From DATAUK01 sp036268295 (GTDB lineage Bacteria > Actinomycetota > Actinomycetes > JAFAQI01), in NCBI GenBank assembly GCA_036268295.1, contig DATAUK010000033.1:1-64000 (forward strand): 64,000 nt of DNA, written 5' to 3'. A program made the position numbers and the translations under genes. The notes beneath the pieces were generated by a model. That model ran no database searches and was not told where the DNA came from. It saw only the letters and a program-made list of their open reading frames with translations. Positions 44,153 through 52,429 of this stretch are shown here, piece by piece (within the stretch, counting starts at the first letter, position 1; each line of letters starts with the position of its first letter).

Positions 44153-44608
44153 ATGATCGATGTACGCAACAGCGGCAGCATCCTCATCGTCACACTCTCC
44201 GGCGAGATCGACATTGCCTCCGCGCCTGACCTGACGGCAGCGTTGACGGCGGCAGTCTCAGGAGACTGGCGGGTAGTTGCTGTGGCCTGCGATCAGTTGG
44301 AGTTTATCGACATCGTGGGCGCCCGCCCGCTCTGCGTCGCCCGCCGTGAGGCCGAAGCGTGCGGGATCAAGTTCTACCTTTTGCGTCCCTCACCAAGGAT
44401 CATGCGGGTGCTCGACCTGTTCGATCTCGCTAGCGCCGTCGTGGCGGGAAAGCCATCGTCGGCCGCGATCCTCGATAACGGGGGGCGGCCGCCCAGCGGT
44501 CTCGTCGACCTGTCCGCGTCGGCCATACTCTCCCGAGCCGGGCGACCGTATCTCGAACTGCCCTCACCTGATCAGCGGTCCGGGTTGGGTGCCGTTCGGG
44601 GCTGCTGA
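44153..44608 (+). CDS. STAS-domain protein, anti-sigma-factor antagonist-like
   Basis: A 151-residue protein with a STAS domain at about 1-100: VRNSGSILIVTLSGEIDIAS at the start and VVAVACDQLEFIDIVGARPL at the usual phosphorylation site. SpoIIAA-type proteins have Ser in the DSSG/DSAG loop; here it reads IDIVGAR, so the phosphorylatable Ser appears to be missing and the partner switch may work differently. ATG 44153 has GGAG with a 4-base spacer. The C-terminal 45 residues look disordered. It converges with, and overlaps by 37 bases, the next gene. Confidence 0.85.
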   Translation: MIDVRNSGSILIVTLSGEIDIASAPDLTAALTAAVSGDWRVVAVACDQLEFIDIVGARPLCVARREAEACGIKFYLLRPSPRIMRVLDLFDLASAVVAGKPSSAAILDNGGRPPSGLVDLSASAILSRAGRPYLELPSPDQRSGLGAVRGC

Positions 44609-44877
44609 AGCGACTGCGGATCCGATCGCGCACCCGAGGACGAACGATCACCGCGCTTCACCAACTCATAGCGACAGATTGACTCCGCGATGCGCAGCTG
44701 GGCGGCGGTATCAAGACCGAACAGATCCCCCGCGCCTTTGGCGCGCAAGAGCTCGCCCATCACTTCACCTCGCGAAGCGAGCGGAAAGGCCGCAACCAAG
44801 TGACCGGCGAGTTCTGACCAGTCGACGTGCGGATGGGTGCACAGCGTCGTCGGATCAACGGCAGACACGCCGCTCAT
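44572..44877 (-). CDS. Hypothetical protein, 101 residues, second gene of a coupled pair
   Basis: A soluble, mostly helical protein (WSELAGHLVAAFPLASRGEV, then AQLRIAESICRYELVKRG) with a polar tail. ATG 44877 overlaps the stop of the upstream gene in ATGA, so the two are translationally coupled. Its 3' end overlaps the STAS gene by 37 bases. No family is recognised. Confidence 0.55.
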   Translation of the reverse strand: MSGVSAVDPTTLCTHPHVDWSELAGHLVAAFPLASRGEVMGELLRAKGAGDLFGLDTAAQLRIAESICRYELVKRGDRSSSGARSDPQSLQQPRTAPNPDR

Positions 44878-45113
44878 CGCCACGCCTCGACCTTCACCTG
44901 AGCTGCCAGATCCGCGCGGGCAATCCGAGCGACGGCCGACGCGTAATCGGACAGATCAGGGAGGAAGCCGCGAGCGTGGTCATGCGCACCTTCCACGCAT
45001 CCGAGGAGTCGGGACCAGCGGATCGACGGGAACTCCGCCGCAAGACTCGCCACCAAGCCCGCCAGAATATGAGCAACACCGATCGGCCCAACCATGGTGT
45101 ACGTCACCGACAT
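44874..45113 (-). CDS. Short helical protein, putative three-helix-bundle family
   Basis: About 79 residues from ATG 45113; ATG 45095 is possible. The pattern ILAGLVASLAAEFPSIRWSR then LLGCVEGAHDHARG and YASAVARIARADLAAQV follows the same three-helix scheme as the products at 13150-13446 and 45736-46011. It is coupled by ATGA to the 44572-44877 gene. Such proteins may dimerise or act as adaptors; function is inferred only. Confidence 0.55.
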   Translation of the reverse strand: MSVTYTMVGPIGVAHILAGLVASLAAEFPSIRWSRLLGCVEGAHDHARGFLPDLSDYASAVARIARADLAAQVKVEAWR

Positions 45114-45326
45114 CGCCTCACAACCACTCCGGGCCCAGGCATCTCCGGGCACCGACAACTGGAGGCTCACTGTCGAGCACTGAGTCTTGTACCCAGGGAT
45201 AGGCCGTCGAATCGGACCCAAGTCATCCAGATTCGGACCGGTCCGGTCCCTGCCCGTGATGCAGGAAGCGGAACGAGTTTCGGGTCTGATGCGTACAACG
45301 CCAGGTCAACGGGCACACCGTCAGTC

Positions 45327-45527
45327 ATGAACATGCCAGCTGGGACCCCGCCGCCCGCCACGGCTGACTTCCTGGACCTCGGCGTCGTACACGCGATTGA
45401 CGGGGACGGTACAGCGCTGTGCGGGACAGGTATACGACTCGCCCAGATCGACAGCTACACGTGGCCCGACGTTCCCGGCCCGCAACGCTGCCCGACCTGC
45501 GAGTTCCTCCTTCTTCCGTGGACATGA
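45327..45527 (+). CDS. Small putative zinc-binding protein
   Basis: The 66-residue protein has a His/Cys layout that could bind zinc: VVHAIDGDGTALCG, then QRCPTCEFLLLPW at the C-terminus (one His, three Cys). The same HxIDGDGxALCG...RCPxC outline is common in short actinobacterial proteins. ATG 45327 is taken, with a second ATG at 45333; no strong ribosome site is seen. Function is unknown. Confidence 0.5.
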   Translation: MNMPAGTPPPATADFLDLGVVHAIDGDGTALCGTGIRLAQIDSYTWPDVPGPQRCPTCEFLLLPWT

Positions 45528-45735
45528 CTCAGCCGGCTGCCGCGACAACCTGCACCGCCGCCGTAGGTGCCGCTGTCGCTGCGGTACTCGTGGTGTCGTT
45601 GCTCGAACCCGAAGTTCCCGGCCGGCCCGCCGCAGCCGGAGACAAGCACCTCGAGGGCGACACCGGCTTTCTTGAGCAGCGACCGTTCAGGGTCGTAGCC
45701 GATGATCTCGTGCTGATGACGGCGTCCGGGCTAGA

Positions 45736-46011
45736 TCAGTTTATTGAGATGGGAATAACGACGCCCCTGATCTTCGCCGAGTGAAGCGCCGCGACTTCGG
45801 GTCGTGCCTGCTCCTCGACTCGCGTCATGTAGGCCGATTCGCCCGGGGCGGTCCGCACCCGTCGTTGGGCCGCATTGACGCAACGGGCGATCGCACTTTT
45901 TGGCACACAGTAAAACTCGGCGCGAAGACGCTCCTGAAGTAACCCCAACTCGACGGCGACGCGCACGTCGAGCGAGCGGATTTCGGTTTCGAGATCGACG
46001 ACCGTGGTCAT
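45736..46011 (-). CDS. Short helical protein, putative three-helix-bundle family
   Basis: A 91-residue protein from ATG 46011, with AAGG 7 bases upstream. The pattern ELGLLQERLRAEFYCVPKSA then IARCVNAAQRRVR resembles the small products at 13150-13446 and 44874-45113, giving three in one window. It lies alone between the putative zinc protein and the transposase remnant. Function is unknown. Confidence 0.6.
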   Translation of the reverse strand: MTTVVDLETEIRSLDVRVAVELGLLQERLRAEFYCVPKSAIARCVNAAQRRVRTAPGESAYMTRVEEQARPEVAALHSAKIRGVVIPISIN

Positions 46012-46456
46012 AAGGCGACCTTTTTGGCTAGCCCGGCTGCAAGCAAACGTCCGGGATCTGACAGGGGGGCTCGCTGCTGAGCTATTCGCACTGTGCCCGC
46101 GCGCGAAAGCCGGAAACCAAGTATCCGCCATCAGTGAGTTGCCCGACCTCGGCTCGGCGGGTGGAACGTCTCGAGGCAGGGTAGGCGATGTGCCAGGACG
46201 AGGGTGCGGGACCAAAGGGGTTCGCCGTGATGCTGCCAATGGGTGACGGTGACGTCGTTCATGTTCACAATGCCATCGATGCCATGCAGGTTGGATCACT
46301 GTCGCCGGTGCAACGGCGGTGAGCCGCTCTCACTGTGTGCGAGGCGATCGCTCGGTCCGGCGATCCGCGCTCCATCCGCACGGTCCTGGAGATGCTCGAC
46401 TTCACCGCTGTCAAGGACGGATGACACCGCGGTGAGCGCGCATTTGTTTGCCGAGT
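46012..46456. other. Gene-poor stretch, no convincing coding region
   Basis: Open frames exist on both strands but lack ribosome sites, family patterns and consistent codon bias. The stretch probably belongs to the same decayed mobile-element region as the transposase remnant that follows. Confidence 0.5.
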
Positions 46457-46769
46457 ATCACCCTGCGTAGCCCGATCCGAGCGCTTCGTGCGAGCCCGAT
46501 CATGGAACGGTGGATCGGGAGTTGCCGACGTGAACTCCTCGATCAGACCCTGATCTGGAACCAACGTCACCTACGACAGGTCCTGCACGAGTGCGCAACG
46601 AATCAACCCGCGCCGCCCGCACCGCTCCCTCAGGCAAGCTGCCCCGCAACGGGCACTGCCCGCACCTGTCACCGGTCTCGACATATTCCGCGTCCGCCGC
46701 CGCGACCGGGTCGGCGGCTTAATCCACCAGTACACGCCCAGACGAAGTTTTCGGCACCGACAGTATTAG
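46457..46769 (+). pseudogene. Transposase remnant, integrase-core (rve/DDE) C-terminal part, frameshifted
   Basis: The first frame reads SPIRALRASPIMERWIGSCR then RELLDQTLIWNQRHLRQVLH, the end of an rve integrase core as in IS481/IS3-type transposases (usual form: RANAxxERxIGxxRRELLDxxLI). Near 46590-46600 the homology moves to another frame: NPRRPHRSLRQAAPQR, then VTGLDIFRVRRRDRVGGLIH, and a TAG at 46767-46769. The catalytic N-terminal part is absent and no terminal inverted repeats are seen, so it is an inactive relic. Confidence 0.8.
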
Positions 46770-46787
46770 ATCGTGCCGCGGGTCAAC

Positions 46788-47864
46788 CTAACTCGGATGG
46801 ATCTGAGCGTGTGCGGCGCGCCGGCTGACTCGTCGAGATTGGACGCGCAGCGATCCGTACGACGCGAGCCCGAGCGGGATCGGCAACCAGAATGACAGCA
46901 ATCGCCAGGTGATGACGCCCAAGACAGCGTCCGCGCGCCCCGCCCCGAGAGCAATCAGCGCAGGCACCAGCAGGGCGTCGGAAAGGCCAAGCCCGGAAGG
47001 CGAGAACGGTAGCCAGGCGAGTGTGTTCGCGAGCGCGAACGCCAGCAGCACCCCGTCGACCGGCAACGGATGGCCATACGCACGCAGTGCGGCCCACAGT
47101 GCGGCCGCGTCGAAGAGCCAGTTCGTGACGACCCAGCTGGTCGCGGTCGACAGCCGGCGAGGGTCGCGCTGCAGGCTCGTGAGTTGTGCGCCCAGCACGC
47201 GAACGCCGTGATCGAGGCGCGCGCGCAGGCGCCGCAGACGCGGGCTGGTCTGCGTTGGCGGCGCGCCGAGACTGTGTCGCCGGCGCTTGCGCACCAGCTG
47301 GACCATCGTCGCGGTGCTGAATCCGGCGACGACGAGGGCGATCTCTGCCACCAGCGGCCAGACTGCCCAGCCTGATCGACTACCCAGCAGCACCCGCAAC
47401 AACAACGCGACGACCAGCAATGCCTGCAGCACGAGCGCCGATCCCAGCCCCTGGGCAATCTTGGTGAACGACGCATCCGCGACGGGGACGCCCGCACGGG
47501 TCAGCAACCGGATCCCAAGTGCTGTCCCAGCCGCGCTGCCGCCAGGCAGGCAATGACTGAGGGCGATCGTGCTGAGGTCTATCCGCAGCACCTGGTGGGC
47601 AGCGGGTCGAGTGCGCCGTGCCAGTAACGCCCGCGTGGCAAGCGCGAAGCCGACCAGCGAGGCCAGCTCGGCCCCGGTTGCGATGGCGATCCATTGACTG
47701 TCAACGTCGAACAGCAGATGCAGCGAGGTGCGAGACGCGACGACCTTGGGTACGACCAACAGCCACACCACGAGGCCGACAACCAGTAGCTGGACCGGCC
47801 AGCGGATCCACCGCGATTCCATGAGTGTGCCCGGCTCAGCGCGGCTACCCGCAGCCGCGGTCAT
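46788..47864 (-). CDS. UPF0104 / lysylphosphatidylglycerol synthetase TM-region family protein (flippase-like)
   Basis: A membrane protein of about 358 residues with at least seven hydrophobic segments. Family motifs are LSTIALSHCLPGGSAAGTAL and, near the end, LAWLPFSPSGLGLSDALLVP with GVITWRLLSFWLPIPLG. UPF0104 proteins resemble the flippase half of MprF and often accompany glycosyltransferases. The start is unsettled: ATG 47864 overlaps the GT4 gene by 20 bases, ATG 47822 is the alternative, and neither has a clear ribosome site. It likely moves or assembles a lipid-linked glycan. Confidence 0.88.
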   Translation of the reverse strand: MTAAAGSRAEPGTLMESRWIRWPVQLLVVGLVVWLLVVPKVVASRTSLHLLFDVDSQWIAIATGAELASLVGFALATRALLARRTRPAAHQVLRIDLSTIALSHCLPGGSAAGTALGIRLLTRAGVPVADASFTKIAQGLGSALVLQALLVVALLLRVLLGSRSGWAVWPLVAEIALVVAGFSTATMVQLVRKRRRHSLGAPPTQTSPRLRRLRARLDHGVRVLGAQLTSLQRDPRRLSTATSWVVTNWLFDAAALWAALRAYGHPLPVDGVLLAFALANTLAWLPFSPSGLGLSDALLVPALIALGAGRADAVLGVITWRLLSFWLPIPLGLASYGSLRVQSRRVSRRAAHAQIHPS

Positions 47865-49047
47865 CGACGAACGGCGTCGCGTCGCTTGCTGCTCGGCAGC
47901 CGGTCGCCGATGGCGCGACGCTGACAGATCCGTGCAGATAGCCAGCCAGCCGATCAGCGGCGTCCTCCCAGGACCAGCGGTCCTCAACCCAGCTGCGACC
48001 GTTCACCCCCATCTGCTCGAGCCGTACCGGATCATCGAGCAGCCCGCCGAGCAGCGTGGCCAGACCGTCGGCGCTCCAGTCGTCGACGACCACGCCGGTG
48101 TGTCCGTCGATCAGCGCATCCGGAGCGCCACCCGATCGGCCGACGACCACCGGGAGTCCGGTAGCGGAAGCTTCCAGGATGCTCAATCCGAGGCCTTCCA
48201 CCTGCATGCCCCACCACATCGTGCGACATGGCATCGCGAACAGCTCGCCGAGCGCGAGGTATTGCGCTAACTGCTCGTCGGCAACCGAGCCGACAAATCG
48301 CACATGGGGCACGAGCCGCAACCGGCGGGTCAGCCGCTCCAACGCTGGTCGAAGATGACCGTCGCCCACCACGAGAAGGGCGGCGTCAGGATGCCGGCGC
48401 AGCAACGCTGGCCACGCTCTCAGCAGCCTGTCCTGGCCCTTTCGACGGACCAGCCGAGACGCGCTAACGATGACTCGTCGGTCGGCGAGACCTAGTTCCT
48501 CGCGCAGCTCTGGCCTGGCCATGGCCGGACTGAACCGGCCGGTGTCAACGCCACCCGCCAGCTGCCGCGGCTCGACCGATGGTGCCAACGCAGGGGAGAG
48601 CGCATCGCGGGTGTAGCGACCGAGGTAGGTCACGACGTCGACGTGTTGCGTCGCTCGGCGCAGCGCGGCTGCGGCGACTTTCCAGCCAGCCCAACCGGTT
48701 TCCAAGCCGTGGGTCGACACGACGATCCGACGCACGCCCGCCCGACGCAGCGCGGGTGCGACCACGCCGAGGGGAAGGCCAGAGGTGATCCACGCCGCCT
48801 GGCAGTCGTGCCGGTCGGCGATAGCGGCCAGCGCAGCCGGGAGAGTGGGGTTGGCGAACACCTTGCGGCCGTAGCGATAGACCGGGTAAGGGAGCTGGCG
48901 ATCCGAACCTTCAGTCGCCGCGTCACCGGGAGCCGCGAGCACCACCTGATCAGAAGGTAGCCGGCGAATGATCTCGGTGGTGAAGCGCTCGACGCCGCCG
49001 CGCCCGGGCGCGAAGTGACCTGTCACCACCAGCGTTCTCGGGACGAT
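47845..49047 (-). CDS. GT4-family glycosyltransferase (GT-B fold)
   Basis: A 400-residue GT-B enzyme. The N-terminal acceptor domain opens with TLVVTGHFAPGRGGVERFTT; the donor domain has RVIVSASRLVRRKGQDRLLR and the EX7E-type WWGMQVEGLGLSILEASATG. Only GTG codons at 49029/49026 are standard starts, and they would cut into the first beta strand. GGAGG at 49054-49058 sits 6 bases before an ATC at 49047, and an in-frame TGA precedes it, so ATC initiation is the best reading. It precedes and overlaps the UPF0104 gene. Sugar and acceptor are unknown. Confidence 0.88.
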   Translation of the reverse strand: MVPRTLVVTGHFAPGRGGVERFTTEIIRRLPSDQVVLAAPGDAATEGSDRQLPYPVYRYGRKVFANPTLPAALAAIADRHDCQAAWITSGLPLGVVAPALRRAGVRRIVVSTHGLETGWAGWKVAAAALRRATQHVDVVTYLGRYTRDALSPALAPSVEPRQLAGGVDTGRFSPAMARPELREELGLADRRVIVSASRLVRRKGQDRLLRAWPALLRRHPDAALLVVGDGHLRPALERLTRRLRLVPHVRFVGSVADEQLAQYLALGELFAMPCRTMWWGMQVEGLGLSILEASATGLPVVVGRSGGAPDALIDGHTGVVVDDWSADGLATLLGGLLDDPVRLEQMGVNGRSWVEDRWSWEDAADRLAGYLHGSVSVAPSATGCRAASDATPFVDDRGCG

Positions 49048-49249
49048 CGTTCACCTCCAGGTCACGGAACTCACCCTGTCCCCCACCAGCCTGGGCAGGC
49101 ACGACCTGACAGACCCGTCAGCGGACGCTACAGCGCGCGGCGAGATCGAAGCGTCAGCCTCGAGAGGTAGATGCCATGACAGAAACCAGACTTGCGATGT
49201 ACCCGTTGAACCGGCTGTGCTACATGTTGTAGTAGATAGTGTCGGGTTG

Positions 49250-51325
49250 ATGGCCGACGACGTTCGAAGCGGGTCGTGGCGGTACCGACCAGAGCTCGAC
49301 GGGCTGCGCTCAATCGCGGTCTATCTGGTCGTGCTATTCCACAGCGGGCTCGCGGCCGCTCGCGGCGGCTTCATCGGGGTCGATCTGTTCTTCGTGCTCT
49401 CCGGCTTTCTGATCACGAACGTCTTGCTCAACGACATCGACGAAGGCGGCCGGGTCCGGTTCGGGAGCTTCTACTCCCGCCGCGCTCGCCGGCTGCTACT
49501 CCCCGCCGTTGTCGTGGTCGGCACCACCTGTGTCGTGTTTCTGCTGATCTCGAACATCGTCGAGCGACTGCCGCTGGTGCGCGACGCGCAAAGCGCCTTG
49601 CTGTACGTCGCGAACTGGCGGTTCCTGTCCGAGAGCAACAACTACTTCGCCACCGGCTTCAGCAAGAGCCCGTTCCTGCACTTTTGGTCACTGGGAATCG
49701 AGGAGCAGTTCTACATCGTGTTCCCGCTGTTGCTCCTGGCGGCGGTCCGCGCCGGTCGTCGGTACAGGTGGGTCCCGGCGGCAGCCTTCGGCACGCTGTT
49801 CGTGCTGTCGCTAACGGCGCAGGTCTACTGGGCCCAGCGCGACCCCAACCACGCCTATTACGGCACCGACACCCGGGCCTACCAGCTGCTTGCGGGTGTG
49901 CTGCTGGCGATGGCGCTGCGCGCCCCGCGGGCTCGGCTGACTCGACGAGGTGAGGTCACGGCCGAGGTGGCCGCAGTCGCCGGGATGGTCGGCGTGCTGC
50001 TTCTCGGCAGCGGGTTGGCGGACATCAGCGTGTCCCGGAGCGGGATCGCGGCTGCCGTTGCAAGCGTGCTGCTGATCGGCGGCCTGACGGCCGCCGAACA
50101 CGGACGGTTGGGTGCCGCGCTGTCGCGCCCGGTGCCGGTGTATCTCGGGCGGATCTCATACGCGACGTACCTCTGGCACTGGCCGATCATCATTGCAACA
50201 ACGGCGCTCTACGCCGTGTCGCCGCTAGAGGTCGCCGGGATCGCCATCGTGACCGCGACGGCGCTCGCGGCGTTGTCGTCGATGATCCTGGAGCAGCCGG
50301 TGCGGCGCTCGCAAACCCTTGATCGGTTTCGGTGGCCCACCGTCGCGGCGGGAGTGTCGCTGTGCACGGTGGCGGCATTCGCGCTCGTGCCGCCGGTGCT
50401 GGACAGTACCCGACGGCCCACCGTCACGACTGCGGTGTCCCAACCCGAGCACCATCTCCCAGCATTGGTCGTTCCGGTGCGGCACCGGAAGTCCTTCCAG
50501 GCCCAGGCGAAAGCCCGAATCCCGAACCTGAACTGGCAGTCCTTCGTCAACAACAACGGGCCAGCCCGGACCTGCACCGCGGCCGCGCCCCAACAATGCG
50601 TGGTAGTCAAGGGGGCCGCCCCGAGCGTCCTGCTAGTCGGCGACAGTCACGCCCGCATGCTCGCCCCGGTGCTGATCGCCCTCGCGAAGGAGCACGGCTT
50701 CACGCTCTCGATCAACGCGATGTCCTCATGCCCCTGGCAGGCAGATCTGACCAACCTCGCGATGACGCCACAGGCGCAGGCGCAGTGCACGGCCAGTCGA
50801 GCTGCGTGGTATCGCGAGGTGCTGCCCAAATTGCATCCCGACCTGGTGCTCCTCGCGTCCTACGCGCGCGACGACGTGTCGATCTACGGGCACAGCCTGC
50901 TACGCACCAGCGGTTCCAACGAATCGCTGCATCAGCTGATCAACGACACCACTAACGAGACCTTGGCCAGCATCACCAGGACCGGTGCCCGCGCGCTGAT
51001 CCTCGACAGCATCATCATCAGCAGCTTCGATCCGTTGCAGTGCTTGGCCAGCTCGACCTACCTGCGCCAGTGCGAAGTCAGCGTGCCGCACACTCCGCCG
51101 ATCAGCGACAGCTACTACAACGCCGCGGCCTCGCGGTCCAACAAGATCTTTACGTTCAACATCAACCGCGTTGCATGTCCCACCGCACCAGCATGCCTAC
51201 CGATGATCGACGGCATCCCGGTCTGGCGGAACGTCAACCACTACACCACGCAGATCCTGACCCACCTCCGGCAACAGGTCTGGAACGTGATTGTGCGTAG
51301 CGGTGCCCTAAAAGGTCTGCCCTAG
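49250..51325 (+). CDS. Acyltransferase-3 / SGNH fusion (OafA/YrhL type)
   Basis: The 691-residue protein has an N-terminal acyltransferase-3 membrane domain (about 10-370) with YRPELDGLRSIAVYLVVLFH and GGFIGVDLFFVLSGFLITN, then HFWSLGIEEQFYIVFPLLLL. The periplasmic C-terminal SGNH-like domain has SVLLVGDSHARMLAPVLIAL. Such proteins O-acetylate surface polysaccharides. ATG 49250 is chosen; GTG 49217 is less likely. It is divergent from the GT4/UPF0104 pair and may modify the same glycan. Confidence 0.94.
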   Translation: MADDVRSGSWRYRPELDGLRSIAVYLVVLFHSGLAAARGGFIGVDLFFVLSGFLITNVLLNDIDEGGRVRFGSFYSRRARRLLLPAVVVVGTTCVVFLLISNIVERLPLVRDAQSALLYVANWRFLSESNNYFATGFSKSPFLHFWSLGIEEQFYIVFPLLLLAAVRAGRRYRWVPAAAFGTLFVLSLTAQVYWAQRDPNHAYYGTDTRAYQLLAGVLLAMALRAPRARLTRRGEVTAEVAAVAGMVGVLLLGSGLADISVSRSGIAAAVASVLLIGGLTAAEHGRLGAALSRPVPVYLGRISYATYLWHWPIIIATTALYAVSPLEVAGIAIVTATALAALSSMILEQPVRRSQTLDRFRWPTVAAGVSLCTVAAFALVPPVLDSTRRPTVTTAVSQPEHHLPALVVPVRHRKSFQAQAKARIPNLNWQSFVNNNGPARTCTAAAPQQCVVVKGAAPSVLLVGDSHARMLAPVLIALAKEHGFTLSINAMSSCPWQADLTNLAMTPQAQAQCTASRAAWYREVLPKLHPDLVLLASYARDDVSIYGHSLLRTSGSNESLHQLINDTTNETLASITRTGARALILDSIIISSFDPLQCLASSTYLRQCEVSVPHTPPISDSYYNAAASRSNKIFTFNINRVACPTAPACLPMIDGIPVWRNVNHYTTQILTHLRQQVWNVIVRSGALKGLP

Positions 51326-51611
51326 GCCAACATCGTCTGCATGTGAGATGGGCTGTCGAGCATTCAAGCCTGCTCTGCATGGCGCAACCGTCCCCACGCC
51401 GGTGTGTGCATCACTCGTCGCGAACTCGGGTCGTCACGGCGATGCGCGGACTTCGCTGGTATCTCTTGGCGTGTCGCGACGATAGGGACCCTCGGCCACC
51501 GCGAGCGTCAGACTTCGGGCTGACGACGAAGTGCGCTGGTGGGACTTTCGAAGGACTCCTTGGCACTTGCCGAGGGAGCCATTTGTGCCGTGGAGCGGCG
51601 AAGTTGAGTGA

Positions 51612-52429
51612 TCAGGCGTCGCGGCGACGGAGGCAGACAACAGCGATCGCCAGAAAGCCGATCGTCCAGAGGACCATGACGACGAGCCCCGGCCATGGGT
51701 GCAGGCTCGGCTGGTCGCGGATTGTGTTGATGAAGCTGGCTCCGGCCTCGCTCGGCAATACCTCAGCGACGTGCTTACCCCAGTGCCCGATCGCCTCACC
51801 GAAGATCACTGGGATCACGAGCACAGTCGCGAGGTAGGTCACCAGGGCGCCAGGGTACTCCGCACGATCCAGCCGATAGCGGCGCCGATAGTCCCGAGCA
51901 GGGTGAGGTACACGGCGGTCCCAAGGACCACCCGTAGGGCGCCGGGACTGCCAAGTGAGATCCCGGGACGGTAGTGGGAGATGAGTGCCTCAGCGGCCAG
52001 GAACGCCATCAGGCAGACGACGATAAGTGTCGAGAGAGTAGCGGTGACGAACACGATGAGCTTTGCCCACAGGACCGGGACCCGCTTGGGAACGGCGGTC
52101 AGTGTGGCGCGGATCATGCCGGTGCTGTATTCGCCGGTCACGAAAAGTACGCCGAGCGCTCCGATGAGGAGCTGGCCGAGGTAGTAGCCCTGCATCGGGG
52201 ATGAGGCGACGACGTCGTTCGCGTCCAGTGACGGGGAAAGCTGCCGGGTGTTGTAACCGACGAGCAGGGCGACGACGATCATGCCGGCGGCGGCACCGGC
52301 CAGCACAGACACCGTAGAGCGCAGCGTCGTGAACTTGATCCATTCAGAGGTCAGGACGCGGGCCAAAGACACCGGCTTTGACCTCTCGCCATAGTCGACG
52401 ATGTCCGGGCGAACAGAGAGCTCTGTCAT
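51612..52429 (-). pseudogene. ABC-2 type transporter permease, split by a frameshift
   Basis: Two adjacent frames together make one ABC-2 permease. The first (51839-52429, 196 residues) runs from ARVLTSEWIKFTTLRSTVSV through TGEYSTGMIRATLTAVPKR to GWIVRSTLAPW and stops. The second (51612-51842) continues the family homology from GALVTYLATVLVIPVIFGEA to CLRRRDA. A one-base deletion near 51853, where an expected STAGALV reads STLAPW, explains the split. ATG 52429 overlaps the ATPase gene stop. This is a broken gene or a sequencing error; ribosomal slippage is not excluded. Confidence 0.85.

Noticed and set aside
45524..45784. ATGA-coupled 86-residue plus-strand ORF after the putative zinc protein
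   Set aside because: One hydrophobic segment and high GC3 at first, but its 3' part overlaps the better-supported minus-strand gene at 45736-46011 and no family is recognised.
46012..46299. N-terminal extension of the 45736-46011 protein
   Set aside because: The extra 96 residues are Pro/Arg/His-rich without pattern, and AAGG sits at the internal ATG 46011.
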